Shown in pieces: positions 50,423 through 61,610 of a stretch of DNA of 64,000 nt. The translations under genes were made by a program, and so were the position numbers. The stretch's first letter is position 1; every line of letters starts with the position of its first letter. The stretch covers positions 930,001-994,000 of the forward strand of contig JAFKAC010000013.1 of assembly GCA_025766275.1 (NCBI GenBank), written 5' to 3'. Under the pieces are notes generated by a model. That model made no database searches. It was not told the DNA's origin and saw nothing but the letters and a program-made list of their open reading frames with translations. The stretch is from Lactarius indigo. Lineage: Eukaryota > Basidiomycota > Agaricomycetes > Russulales > Russulaceae.

Positions 50423-53077
50423 ATGAAAAAGAACCGCCGTCGCTCAAGGAAGGGGAAGGGGGGCACGTTTGACCCGCAAAATGAAACGCTTGTCGAGCAC
50501 CGCAAATTGGGTGTGTGGGACCTCTACATAGAGCGCGACCCCAAGCTATCGCTCTTTCCTGCTTTGTGGAAAATAGAGGAGTATGTCGGGATGTGGAATG
50601 ATATCCCTTACCTGTGGAGGACTATACGTGATGTGGGCACTTTAGCATGGCCGCTGCTATTGCTCTACGTAGCAATTATGACAACGAGCTCATTGGTTCC
50701 GGCCTTGAATCTTTGGTGCGTATATCTCTTTATAGGTGACACGGGATTGCTCAAGTCTCTTCCAGGTTCTATGGGCACCTGCTCGAAATTGTGAGTGAAT
50801 AACCAGATTCGCTCAAACCTCCCTCAACTAAGTTCTCTATAGGTTCAGTCCGCCGTCGACAATCGCACCATAGACACACTTTTCCTTATTCAAATAGCTG
50901 GGGGGCGGGTCCTCTGCGCGGTAGCCGACCACCTTCTCCATTACGCGGGGAAGAAAGTTTCTACTACCCTCAATGGGCGTATAAAACGGTTCTATTCAGC
51001 TCATATCTTCCACGCCATGGCTCGCCTCGACGTCCCCACCTGGGATGACCCTGTTGTATCGGCGCAGATCGATGCACTCATTCCGAGGGGGGAGAATACT
51101 GTCCCATGGGTCGCGATCATGAACCTGGTTAGTACCGGGTCTACGCTCCTCCGGATGTTCTCTCAGACGGCCGTCCTCTTTGGCGTTTTGCGAGAGCAAA
51201 GTGACGGACTGTTGCTCTGTCTGCTTTCGTTTGCCAGTGAAGCTACGTCCTTCTTCAGTTTCTCAAACGGAATGAACGTACGTGGAGGTGGGAAGTGTTT
51301 TTGGTGCCCGCTCTCGACTCGTGCTGAGAGATATTACCAGCTTGGGCTGCCACTACACAAGACGAAGATTTCATCAGGATGGAAGGCCTTAAGCGCCTTA
51401 TCAGCCGTTCCACACATCGCAAGGAACTTGTCGCAGGTGGCCTTACTGAATACCTGACAGCGGGTGCGCGTCAAATCCTTCACGACACCATGAGTCTAGC
51501 TGATCCCTTTGTAGAATATCGTGGTTTGGTCGACCGACTAGGAGACCGCGCCAGTGACTTTTGGTCGATTTACACCAATTCCTTCACTTATGACGCCCTC
51601 CAACCTATGCGCCTTCTCAGACTTCCGTTGGGTGAGCTACCTCAGGTACGTTCGTGGATTGGTCACGTTTCACACCTGGATCTCAGATGCCTTCAGATCG
51701 TCTTTACCTTCCGAGCTGTCCAGCAACCCTTGTCGATACCGGTGTCCCTTGCCTCCCTTCATCTCATGCAACGAGCATCGAGCTCATTTATGGGAAGCGT
51801 GAGAGCGCTCTTAGAACAAACGGGGAACATATCCGATCGACTGTCGGCTCTGAGACAACTGTATGAGGTCGGCAATATTCCAAACAAAGTCGCAGACGGA
51901 ACCACGCCATTTCCGGAGAACGAACAATCGATACGTGACGGAATAGCTATTGAATTTAGGTATTTTTATAGATTTTCTGTAGATTTTCTAGCACTCATTC
52001 TAGGCCCCTAGGAATGTCTCGTTCCGTTATCCCGGAAGCGAAGATTATGCTCTGCGTGACATTTCCTTTAGAGTCCATCCCGGCCAGCTTTGCGTACGTC
52101 CAAGCATTCGACATAAATGAATCCGTCTTAGTCCCTCCTGCGCCTAGGTCATCATTGGTTCGAATGGATCTGGCAAGAGCACAATACTCAAGTTGGTTGC
52201 TCGGATATACGACCCCACAGAGGGTACCATCCTCATCGACGGACACGACATCAAGACATTACGTTTGGCGGACGTCCGACGCGCATTGGCGATCCTGTTC
52301 CAGGACTATACCCACTTTCCCCTCTCTGTAAGTTTATATACCCGCGTGCCCTTCCCGGGCCCACCAACAACATACGATCACAGATCAGGGAAAACATCGC
52401 CCTTGGTGACCCGAGTCGGGCAAATGACGATGCCGCGATCGAGGAGGCGGCACGTCTGGGAGGCGCGTCCGAGTTGATCGAACGACTTCCAGATGGCTTC
52501 GACACCTACCTTGAGCGGCCTGTGCGTGATATATATTCGGGGATACCAGATGGCACGACGACGCTGTTCGGGCGGAAAGTCGATCATGGGCGTTTGCGGG
52601 GCCTCGTCGACGCCTCGACCGATCATGGGCTGAGCGGCGGGCAAATGCAAAGGCTTGCCGTGGCGAGGACGTTTATGCGCTCTTCGTCGACGGAACGAGG
52701 TGTCGGGTTGCTGCTGTTCGATGAGCCAAGCGCGTCGCTTGATCCTAGTGCCGAACATGGTGCGATATACCCGCAGCGTGTATCCGTCTCATTCGTATTG
52801 AAAAGACTTATCTGTTAGATCTCTTCTCACGGCTTCGGGAGTTGCGAGGGAACAAGACGATGATATTCTCGACGCACCGGTTTGGAAATCTAACACGTCA
52901 CGCTGATCTGATCTTGTCTGTTCGCTTTTGTTTCTTTTTCGACTTGGCTGACGAGTTGTCAACAGATATATGAATGATTCGTTGATCGTCGAGGCGGGCA
53001 CGCACGACGAGTTATTGACGAAGAAAGGATCTGACTATGCTTGGCTTTGGCGCATGCAGGCTCAGGCATTCTTATGA
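50423..53077 (+). CDS. ABC half-transporter D
   Basis: Eleven exons: 50423-50715, 50766-50790, 50843-51281, 51341-51463, 51515-51645, 51697-51959, 52012-52093, 52148-52327, 52384-52759, 52819-52915 and 52966-53077. They sum to 2,121 bases and 706 residues, in phase. The N-terminal half is the membrane domain (LGVWDLYIERDPKLSL, AWPLLLLYVAIMTTSSLVP, then a second hydrophobic block around TAVLFGVLREQ). The nucleotide-binding domain has Walker A GSNGSGKST (about 456-464), Q-loop LFQDYTHFP, signature LSGGQ (595-599), Walker B GLLLFDEP (620-627) and H-loop STHRFG. D is clearly more diverged from A-C than they are from each other and lacks their shared promoter. It carries a longer insert before the signature (KVDHGRLRGLVDAST), so it may resemble the ancestral copy. 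The exon 3 donor (GTGGAG at 51282) is the least certain splice. Substrate unknown. Confidence 0.88.
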
Positions 53078-53214
53078 CCGATGACCCGATGACGTACTGT
53101 GTCACGAACAATGCTAACGATAGAACATCTACTCTTTCTTTTTTCTTCGAAACCATTACCGTGCGCCTTGGACACATCACATTGCATAACTATGTGTGAC
53201 CTAAATTCTCTCTG

Positions 53215-53245
53215 AAAAAAAAAAAAAACAAACAAACAAACAAAG
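53215..53245. repeat. A14 tract followed by (CAAA)n
   Basis: About 14 A residues are followed by four CAAA units just downstream of ABC-D. It resembles the tail of a retroposed sequence, but no element body or target-site duplication was identified. Confidence 0.4.
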
Positions 53246-55636
53246 ACATTTCTGCTCTCGTAAGAGAGTGACATTGCGTTGCGTCAAGTGTTTTGAGAGA
53301 GCTGAGGCGCCGTTGCGCGCCATGGCGAGGTGGAGTGAGAGCTCCGTTGATGCTCCGCACTTTGAGAGAGTGTTTTCGCGCTTGCCAATGCATGTAAAAC
53401 AAGACACCGGGTCCTAGACTAGCTCGACCTCGTCGTTCGGAAGTCCCTTCATATCTTAGGAAGGAGGTAGGTCGAACTGGTGTTGGCGCAGGTGTTCTAA
53501 TTGCAGTCTGGGATGCACCCACGCTTATTGTACCCGTTTCCTTTCTCTTACTCGAATCGAGTCGACCAGTGGCGGGTGGATTGTTCGCAAGCGGAGTCAC
53601 AGAATATCATATATATGTGCGCTTTGTAGTCAGGGTGCTTACCAGGGTGAGATATCGATAGGAAAGGGGGTTCAAGGTCAAAGAAAGAGTACGCAAAAGG
53701 GTACACGGTGTCAGGGAACGAAAGAGGAAATAGGTGTGTGAAAATAACGGAGCGACGTGTCGAATCCGAAAGCGTGGTCATAATGTTGAGTAATTCCAGT
53801 GCTCGTGGGTCCGCGCGGCTGCTGTCCTTCACAGTATACACATGCCAATGAACAAGTAAGTCCCAGGCTTCACTCATCGGTTTTATTAGAGCTTGAACGA
53901 GGCGCGAACGAATCACACAAGGAATCACGTGTAAGTTGGAATATTCGCGGAGCGGAGATCATATTTTCTGACTAGGAATTCTGAGTGAAATTCCAACTTG
54001 ACGATGCTGAGCCCTGTTTCCTCATAAATTCTGATGAAATGAGCCTTCTATAGGAGAACATAAGCCACGTAACATGGTGTTCACTAGTGTCAGGTCCGTA
54101 CTAGCCTATGAGGGCGGAAGGTCGAGTGTCGCATTCAAGTTCTTCGTTCTTCGCGGAGGGTCATTTGGACTTCACGTCCGGCGACTCATCTCCAGACTCA
54201 TCGGCCCTGGGATCGATAACATGAAGGACCATCTAGCTCAAACACGATCAAATTAGTAGTGGGACTCACGGTTGGTCATATGTTCTTTGAGGAACAACCC
54301 CGAGCCACGATCTCCTTATCGATGCTGCCCTGGATAGAACTGACAGCCCGCCCACTGCACGCGCCAAAAAAAAGGTCAGTGGTAGTGGTGATCATTCAGC
54401 CTTTCAGACTGACCACCAGGGTTGCATTTGGTGCTGTCGAACTTGATATACTTATTGCTCCTACGGTGCCAGTGCTTGTGCTGTCGTGAGAGATACCCCT
54501 CAGGCTGTTTACCAATAGGCCTAGCCAGAAGGAACTGCGCTTGTTGCAGAAGGTATACGAAATGTTTGGAACCCCAGGACCAATCCGATAAGGTGATCCG
54601 TAGGAATACATTTGTGCAATTGACACATGAGGGACTCTGTAAGGGGAGGTGTTCCCTCTTTGCCCTCCAGCGAACGGGGGGACGTCAGATAGCTGTACAA
54701 CAAACCTGCCCACTGCAAGGGGGGGGGGAGGAGGAGAAAAATCGGGTTCATGGGGGAGGTCAAACAAGGCGTAGTGATTCTGACGCCCAATGGCGCAGGT
54801 ACGTTGGTCCAGACCCGGGAAAAAGCAACACCGTCGGCACTTCGCATTTGTTCCACGTACACCCCCCTCCCCCCCCCCCTTCCTTGAAAAATGCTACTCC
54901 AGAGTCGCAGGCGGCGTATTACAGCCGTCCCTCTGGCCTAGCTTTGTTTTTTTGGTTGTGTTCTCCCCTCCTGTTCGTAAAGAACCTGCTCCTGCTCCCC
55001 CGAAATTCGAATTCGCTCATCAAATGGCACCCACTCAGCCACTCTATCAAAACTTCTGTACCCTCATAAGGGTTATATCGGTAAGAGTACTGGCACTGAT
55101 ATCTTGGCGTTCAGAATCCACACCAGGACCATGGCCGGGTGCATTCTACTGCCGTCAACCGTTAGCATCGCCAGCTACAGCCCATAAAACATAGCCCGCT
55201 CATAGAAATTTCCGGCGTAGTCTCCAGTACGCGGTCTCTGTGTTTCGGTGGGAGGGGATGTGTTTTAACATCAGGGGCTTTTGCTGAGTTCCCATCGCTT
55301 CACTCCAGATATAATTTCCCCATACTAGCCCTCGATCGCTGCAGAGACTCCGACCCCTCTCCTAGGGCGGTGCCTCTTTGTCTCAGATACTCCTACCCAT
55401 TTCCCAAAATCCCGCGTTCGTCCCACGGGTAAGCGGCCTAGACGATGTGCGGAGTATTACATCCCTTCATCACATGCAAATTTGGGATGTCGGCACTTTC
55501 ATTACGGTCGTTTTTGCTGGTTCTCGCGCAATCGCGGTTCCAGAGTGAGAGCCCTACGAAGGAAGCGCGATCGAGTCCCGAGGTTGCCCACAAAATTGCA
55601 GTAGCAGGAAATAGGTGGCCATGGCGTCGTCGCCAG

Positions 55637-55643
55637 TATATAT
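55637..55643 (+). promoter_or_regulatory. TATA box of C2H2 gene 1
   Basis: TATATAT lies 67 bp upstream of the ATG at 55704. The equivalent box in unit 2 (59846-59852) is 72 bp upstream of its ATG. Confidence 0.55.
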
Positions 55644-55703
55644 GTGCGGACCCTACCTTGACACTGGTCTTTCCATCTACAACAATCACGACAATCCAAA
55701 GCT

Positions 55704-56938
55704 ATGGACTTCAGCAACGGCGACAGGATGGCCCCAGGCGTTTTCCAGAAGAACTCTTCCCATCCTAGCCCAAGCCGAGTGAGTTTATCTTCGCCGTCTT
55801 TGTTTCACGAACGGCGCGAACGTTGCTTCCCACCATAGGAAGAGTATGACAGCCGCGAAAACCCCAGCTCTACCAATTTTCATCCTTTTCGTACGTCTTA
55901 CACTTTCCTCACATCTCAAGACCCGAGTCTCACCCCCGGATGAATTTTGACAGTTGATCCTCGATATCTCGAGCCTTCTTTCATCGAACCACCCTACCAG
56001 GGTAACCACCCCATTAGACAAACTTCCCGACATGTCTTGGAACAGGCCCCCTTCTACCGAATGGCGTCCGGTGCCCCCTCTGGTGCCTCCGAGTCTATAC
56101 CCTCGTCGTCTTTCTGTGTTCCTCACCCGCACCACCCAGGATACTCTCCTGCGCCTTTCAACTACCCTCGGGCTCTATATGATCCTCGGCCAGAAATATC
56201 TTCCATATTACGTGGGCGGCTGGACATTCAGGTGCGCAATGTTTTACATACCGTTGAGCCGGACTCATCGTCTTCTCCGTGATCCAGCCGGTATCGACGG
56301 TTGGCCCTGCGGGTCACATACAGCCGTCATATCCCACTCCGATGCGTCGCCGAAACAGAACTTCCGTGTCCCGGCTGAATGCGCACACGCCTTCACCGGA
56401 ACCCTTCGTGCGCTGTCCTGACTGCGGCGCTGAATGCGGTCGTCCACAAGAAACAAAAAGGCACTTGTTGCTACATCTTCCATGTTGCATCGCTTGCTCT
56501 TTTGATAGTTGCACTTGGAGAGGGTATCGTCTTGACACTTTCAGGAAGCATTGGTACAGCGAACACCGGTCCACTAGCCAGGTGCCCGACGAAAGTGGAT
56601 CCAAGTTATATGAACCAGGACCACTTGTGGAGGGAATTGTTGGGGGTTCCGTTTCGATAGAAGAAGCGAAAAATAGGGCCATCACATGGATCAAGAAAGA
56701 AGCCTTAGTGCTCGACAAACAAGAATTATTGATGGATCCTTGGGGCAGAAAAAAAGGAAGGGTCCCCGGAACTACTCTCGTTCTTCGGAGAAGACGAAGG
56801 CAATACCTATCATGTCATCCATCTGCGTCCACTTCAGTCCCTCCCAAGCTCTGGACATCGGCTCCCACCACACATCCTTACTCGGACTCTTGCGGCCTAA
56901 AAGAGAGCGGAGCTATTCATGACCTATCTAACAGATGA
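55704..56938 (+). CDS. C2H2 zinc-finger protein 1
   Basis: Model: exons 55704-55778, 55839-55890, 55954-56231 and 56288-56938, in phase, giving 351 residues. The N-terminal 150 residues are Pro/Ser/Tyr-rich and look disordered. Two C2H2 fingers are adjacent: CPDCGAECGRPQETKRHLLLH (Cys-x2-Cys-x12-His-x3-His; the span includes its final His) and a second with Cys-x4-Cys-x12-His-x4-His containing CTWRGYRLDTFRKHW. Then come VPDESGSKLYEPGPLVEG and an amphipathic segment ending MDPWGRK, shared with copy 2. A basic tail longer than that of copy 2 ends IHDLSNR. DNA or RNA binding is likely but the target is unknown. Exon 2 needs a donor GTACGT at 55891; without that 63-bp intron the frame hits TGA, whereas copy 2 reads through the same place. 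Confidence 0.75.
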
Positions 56939-57344
56939 TACAGATCGCTATCCCTGGGATGACTGGATCACTACGTGGCTCTTCTTTTGGTCTCACGACG
57001 TTACTTTACGATACGTTACCTTCTTTTGAACGTGCCCCCTTAAGGTAGTATTGTTTGCCTCTCTGCGAAGTATGCTGTAATTGTCTTAGATACAAGACGT
57101 GATCAAGCCCGTGATACCGTATATATTGGATCACAAAAAAAATTCAATATTCTCGTCTATGAAAATTTTGAATCCCTCCCACGCGATAAGAACTGAAAAT
57201 CGTGTCACAGGTGCTGTACTCTTGAAAAATAAGAATGATGGGCCGTCGAAATTCAGACCAGGCCAAGTTGTCAGGGCGTGGTCCAGGCAAGGATCCGCAT
57301 CATAATCTGTGGTCACAAGTGTGAAAGTGAGATCAATTGCTAGG

Positions 57345-57720
57345 TAGCATTACTATAGACATGCGTCGTTGTCGCAATTGATCCAATGTCAAACCTCCAT
57401 CATCATCATTTTCATCTGTCACCGGCACAAGCTCTAGACCCATTCCTTCAAGCTCTTCCTCCTCTTCAATAGTTATGACAATCCCTTGAAATTGAAGACA
57501 AGGTCGTTGCGGTACTTACATTTCGTGCACTGTAAAGCTTCTACGATGTCTCCATTGAGGCGATCGCGTCGGGTCGCTTGCTGAGAGTATTACAGAGGAA
57601 GCACCTTAACATTGGTGGCGCTATGATACGTAGCAAAGTAGTCACGAGCGAAGGCGCACCAATTGGGCAATGAGGCACATTCGCCAGTCCAGAAGTTGTG
57701 AATGGGTTCGACTTTGGAAC
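57345..57720 (-). mobile_element. hAT-type transposase C-terminal relic
   Basis: The minus strand encodes pieces of the hAT dimerisation region in order: VEPIHNFWTGECASLPNW, CAFARDYFATY, a stop, RRDRLNGDIVEALQCTKCKY, then VITIEEEEELEGMGLELV and LDQLRQRRMSIVM before a stop. In intact elements an ATS(V/S)SSERAFS-type block sits between the DYF and RRNRL blocks; here it is scrambled and carries a stop. No terminal inverted repeats were found. It lies exactly between tandem units 1 and 2. It is inactive. Confidence 0.6.
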
Positions 57721-59845
57721 ATCTGTCAGTGCTTTTAATATACATCATGCGCACTTTGTAACCAGGGTGCTTATTACGGCGGAATACAAGGCGAGATATC
57801 GAATTTAGACAATAGGAGAAGGGCTCAGGGTCAAAAAATATGGGGGGAAGAGTGTACGCAAAGGAATAATACAGTCAGGTAACGAAAGATAGGTGTGTGA
57901 ACAGAACACTCGGAGGACGCCGGGCGGGAACGTAATGCTGAGTGCGTAAAGTTGTGGGCGCCCCGGTGGGCCCGCGCGCCTGCTGCCCTTTATGGGCCGT
58001 ATAGTACACTGGCACAAGGAGATGGACGAGCAGCAAGCCCCAGGCATTGAGCCATACCCATCGGGTTATTGCAGAACGAGCGAGGCGCGAACGAAACCTG
58101 CGGAACGGAGTAAGTTAAATATTCGCGGAGATCGCATTTTCTGACCAGGCTGGAAATCTAGTGGGTGTTTTTCCAAAATTAAGGAAGCCAAGCCCTGTTC
58201 CACATCAATTCTGGTGAAATGAGGCTTCCGCAGGAGAGTATAGACCACCGAATATGATGTCGGGTGGTTCACCAGTGTCGGATCCGCATAAGGAAGATGG
58301 AAGGCCGAGATTCTTCGTAGCAACACGTTCAAGTTTGAACTTCACGTCCGGCGAGTCGTCTCAACGGCGGCCAGACTCTGAGTCGCGGTTCTTGTCCCAA
58401 TCTGGGGCCGATAACACCTGTATTGAACGAAGATTTGTCTAGCTCAAGCACGATTAAACCAGCAATGGAACTCACAGTGGGGTCATATGTTCTTTAAGGA
58501 ACAACCCACAGTCTCCTTATCGATGCTACCCCTGGACAGAACTGACGGCTCGGCTACGCATCAAAAAAGGTCAGTGTCAATGGCTATCTTTCAGCACTTG
58601 AGGCTGATTACCTGGGTTGCATTGGGTGCTGTCGTATATGATATATCTATTGCTTCTACTGATGTGGGCGCTGTTGTCAGAAAATATGTGCCCTTTCTAC
58701 TGACCAGGCTAGCCAGAAGGAAGCGTCTTCTGCAGAAGGAATACCGGCCGTTTGAGGCCCTAGGGCCAATCCGATAAGGCGAGCCATAGGAAAATATTTG
58801 TGGAGTCGATACATGATGGGGACTTGGGGGGAGGAAATGGCCCCACGTCTTCGCCCTCCAACGAATTGAGCCACGTCAACTAACCGTATCGCAAGCCTGC
58901 TCCAGAGGAGGGGGAGGGGAGGAGAAAAATCCGTTTATGGGGGTTTCAAACAGGGTGGGTTGATTCTGATGCCGAATGACAGGTACCTTGGTCTAAACTC
59001 GGGAAATGATTCCCAACGCTGTGGGCACCTCGCATTTATTCCGCACGCATCTGCCCTAGAAAAAATAAACCCCATTGTTGCAAGCGGCACATTACAGCCG
59101 TTTCTCTGGCCCAGCTGTGTTTTCCTCTCCTGTTCGTACAGAACCCCCCACCAACCCAATTCATCCGTTCCTCCCGAACTTCCAATCGGCTCTTTGAATG
59201 GCACCTACTCTACCACTCTATCAAACCTTCTGAGCCCTGATAAGCGTTATATCGGTAAGAGTATTGGCACCGGTACTTTGATGTTCAAATTTCACACTAG
59301 GAGCGCGACCAGGTGCATTCTACTACCATTAATCGTTAACTTTGCCAACTGTAGCATGCTCATAATATTTTCCAGCGCAGCCTCTAGTACGACGGCTCTG
59401 TGTTTTGGTGGAGGTTGGGACGTATTTTAACCTCAGGGGTTTTCGCTGAGTTTCCGTCGCTTCTTCCCCGGCTTGGTGCTACCCCCGATCGCTGCAAAGA
59501 CCCCTCTCCTGGGGCACTGTGCAGTGCCTCCCAGACACCTCTACCGATTTTCCACAATCCCGCATTTATCCCACCGGTAAGCGGCGTAGACGTGCAAGAT
59601 CGTGCTTTCGAACTTTGTACTGGAAACAAAGACAACCCAAGTGACAAACCAATACGCCGAACACGACATCCCTTTATCACATACTGATTACGGGCAGCAT
59701 CTTAATGGCCTTTTTTTGTGCGTGTTCCCGCGCGACCATGGTTCTAGGGTAAAAGTTCTGTCACGAAGGTAACGCAATTCAATGCCGAGAGTGCCCACAA
59801 AGTTGCACTAACAGGAAACGTTAGATGGCTGTGGCATCGTCACTG

Positions 59846-59852
59846 GTATATA
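59846..59852 (+). promoter_or_regulatory. TATA box of C2H2 gene 2
   Basis: TATATAT lies 72 bp upstream of the ATG at 59918. It is positionally conserved with unit 1. Confidence 0.55.
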
Positions 59853-59917
59853 TGTATGTGTGGGCCCTCTCTTGACACCAGCCACGCCATCTACGACAGT
59901 CACAGCTATACGCGGCC

Positions 59918-61021
59918 ATGAACTACGCCAATGGCGACTGGACGAGGACTGGCGTTCCCTGGAACTTGAAGAACTCTCCTCACCCTGGCCAGGTGAGCTT
60001 GTTTTCGCCGTTTTCGTTGCACAAACGGCGCGAACGTTGCTCCCCTTCATAGGAAGAGTACGGCAACTATGAACAACCCGGGGACCATCCTTGTCATATG
60101 CCTTACACTCGCCTCCCGGCTGAAGACCCATGTTTCAGTCACAGAGGAATTTTAGCAGCTGATGTTGCTCTTCAATATCCATTCCACTCCGAACCCTCTT
60201 CCGCTGCACCACCTTACCAGGAAAGTCCTCCAGTTAGACACCCATCTCCGATTCCCCGTCACCATGTCTCGGCACGGACAATCTCCTGCTTCGGGGTGTC
60301 CGGTACCCCCTCTGGCGCTTCTATAGCCCCACAGCCGTCTTTCTGTATCCCTCCCCCACACCTCCCAGCGTGGTCTCCTGCGCCTTTCAGCAACTCTCCA
60401 TACGATCACCGGCTGGCAATGTCTTCCGTGTCACCTGAGCGACTGGACATTCAGGTGCGCAATATTTTAAAGTCCTATTGAGCTGGAGGACTCATCCTTG
60501 TGTTCCAGCCGGTTTCAGTATCGAGGGTTAGCCCTGTAGACTACGTCCAGCCACCATATACCTTTCCGGCGCTTCGCCAGGATGGACTCTCCGACGTCCC
60601 ACCGATTGTACACCCTCCGAGACCACTCGTGCGCACCTGGATTTGTCCTCGCTGCCGCAAACCATTTCGCCGTCCGCAAGACAGAAAACGACACCTGCTG
60701 TCACATCTTCCCTTTTGGGTCGGTTGTTCGTTTGGCGGCTGCTCTTGGAGAGGATACCGTCTTGACACCTTCAGAAAACATTGGTGTAGGGAACACCGGT
60801 CCTCTGAGGTGGTTCCCGACGAAAGTGGGTCCAGGTTATATGACCCAGGGCCGCTTGTAGACGGAATCATTGGAGGCGCCATTTCAATAGGAGACGCGGA
60901 AAGTTCGGCCATCACATGGGTCAGGAACGTAGCCTTATCGCTCGACAAGGATGAATTATTCATGGATCCTTGGGGCAGAAAAGGGAAGAGCTTGAAAAGC
61001 TCCCGGAAACACCCTCTTTGA
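59918..61021 (+). CDS. C2H2 zinc-finger protein 2
   Basis: Exons 59918-59992, 60053-60454 and 60509-61021, in phase, give 329 residues. The N-terminus (MNYANGDWTRTG) aligns with MDFSNGDRMAPG of copy 1, and the first exon is 75 bp in both. A Pro/Ser/Tyr-rich half is followed by fingers CPRCRKPFRRPQDRKRHLLSH (Cys-x2-Cys-x12-His-x3-His) and Cys-x4-Cys-x12-His-x4-His with CSWRGYRLDTFRKHW. VPDESGSRLYDPGPLVDG and MDPWGRKGKS end the protein sooner than in copy 1. The fingers and the block after them are far better conserved between the copies than the N-terminal half, which suggests constraint on nucleic-acid binding and relaxed or diversifying change elsewhere. No intron interrupts the stretch that must be intronic in copy 1. 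Confidence 0.8.
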
Positions 61022-61610
61022 AATGCCAAAAGGAGCGGAGTTACTCATGACCTAGCTGATATTCCTGCTACGCCCATACCTCCACGGCCCCCGTGGTTCC
61101 CAGACATGTTCCTGGAGCGTTCCCGGGGGCCCCTAAACTGACCACTATTCCTTGGGACATGAGCGTTACGTGACTCGATCTCTTCATTTTGGCGCGACAG
61201 CACCCTTAAATAGCTCTACTAACAAATGACGAAATAAGTCCCGACCCTACTTCGCGATACGGCATCTTCTTCTGAATGGGCCCTCTTACGGTATTATTTA
61301 TCGTTTACCTCTCTTCAACGTCTGCGGACGACTGGTACTTGTTTTAGATGGACTACTACATGACCCGCAATATAAATTGAATTACAAAATAAAAAAATAC
61401 ATCATTTCTGAAACTCCCTGCTAGAGCCTCTTTCGTGATAAACGTGATAAAAGCGAAGATTGTGTAACAGTGGCCGTGAAAAAGGACAATGTTGTGCTGT
61501 GAAATCTACTAAAATAAGATCGATGATATGTGGCTCGCGCAAGTCTGGCTTGGTGTCATGAGTGTGGCAGGACTGCGGTTGTGATGCGATGCGATTCCGT
61601 TTCAAATGCG

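Larger units (their letters stand above)
53590..57310 (+). repeat. Tandem unit 1 of a ~4.2-kb duplication
   Basis: The segment matches 57720-61610 in order along nearly its whole length, with many substitutions and small indels. The offset is 4,181 bp at the upstream ATG marker (54074 versus 58255) and 4,214 bp at the zinc-finger ATGs (55704 versus 59918). Shared parts are a minus-strand Phe/Pro-rich stretch at the left, a motif GCGAACGAA(T/A) followed by TATTCGCGGAGATC-like sequence, a plus-strand FF(E/K)EQP open frame, and the C2H2 gene with its 3' flank. In the left part, a minus-strand open frame (53548-53928) reads AWDLLVHWHVYTVKD and later FPDTVYPFAYSFFDLEPPF. The corresponding sequence of unit 2 is frame-broken, so I do not call it a gene. 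Confidence 0.75.
57720..61610 (+). repeat. Tandem unit 2 of the ~4.2-kb duplication
   Basis: This is the direct repeat of unit 1. Similarity runs from the Phe/Pro-rich minus-strand segment through the upstream marker ATGATGTCGGG (58255), the FFKEQP open frame (58487-58777), the TATA box and the C2H2 gene, to an AT-rich 3' flank at about 61400-61600. The marker is shared exactly with unit 3 (63849). Divergence is substantial in noncoding parts, so the duplication is not recent. Confidence 0.75.

Noticed and set aside
58254..58442. Open frame MMSGGSPVSDPHKEDG in tandem unit 2 as a gene
   Set aside because: The aligned stretches of units 1 and 3 contain indels that break this frame, so the block behaves as noncoding sequence.
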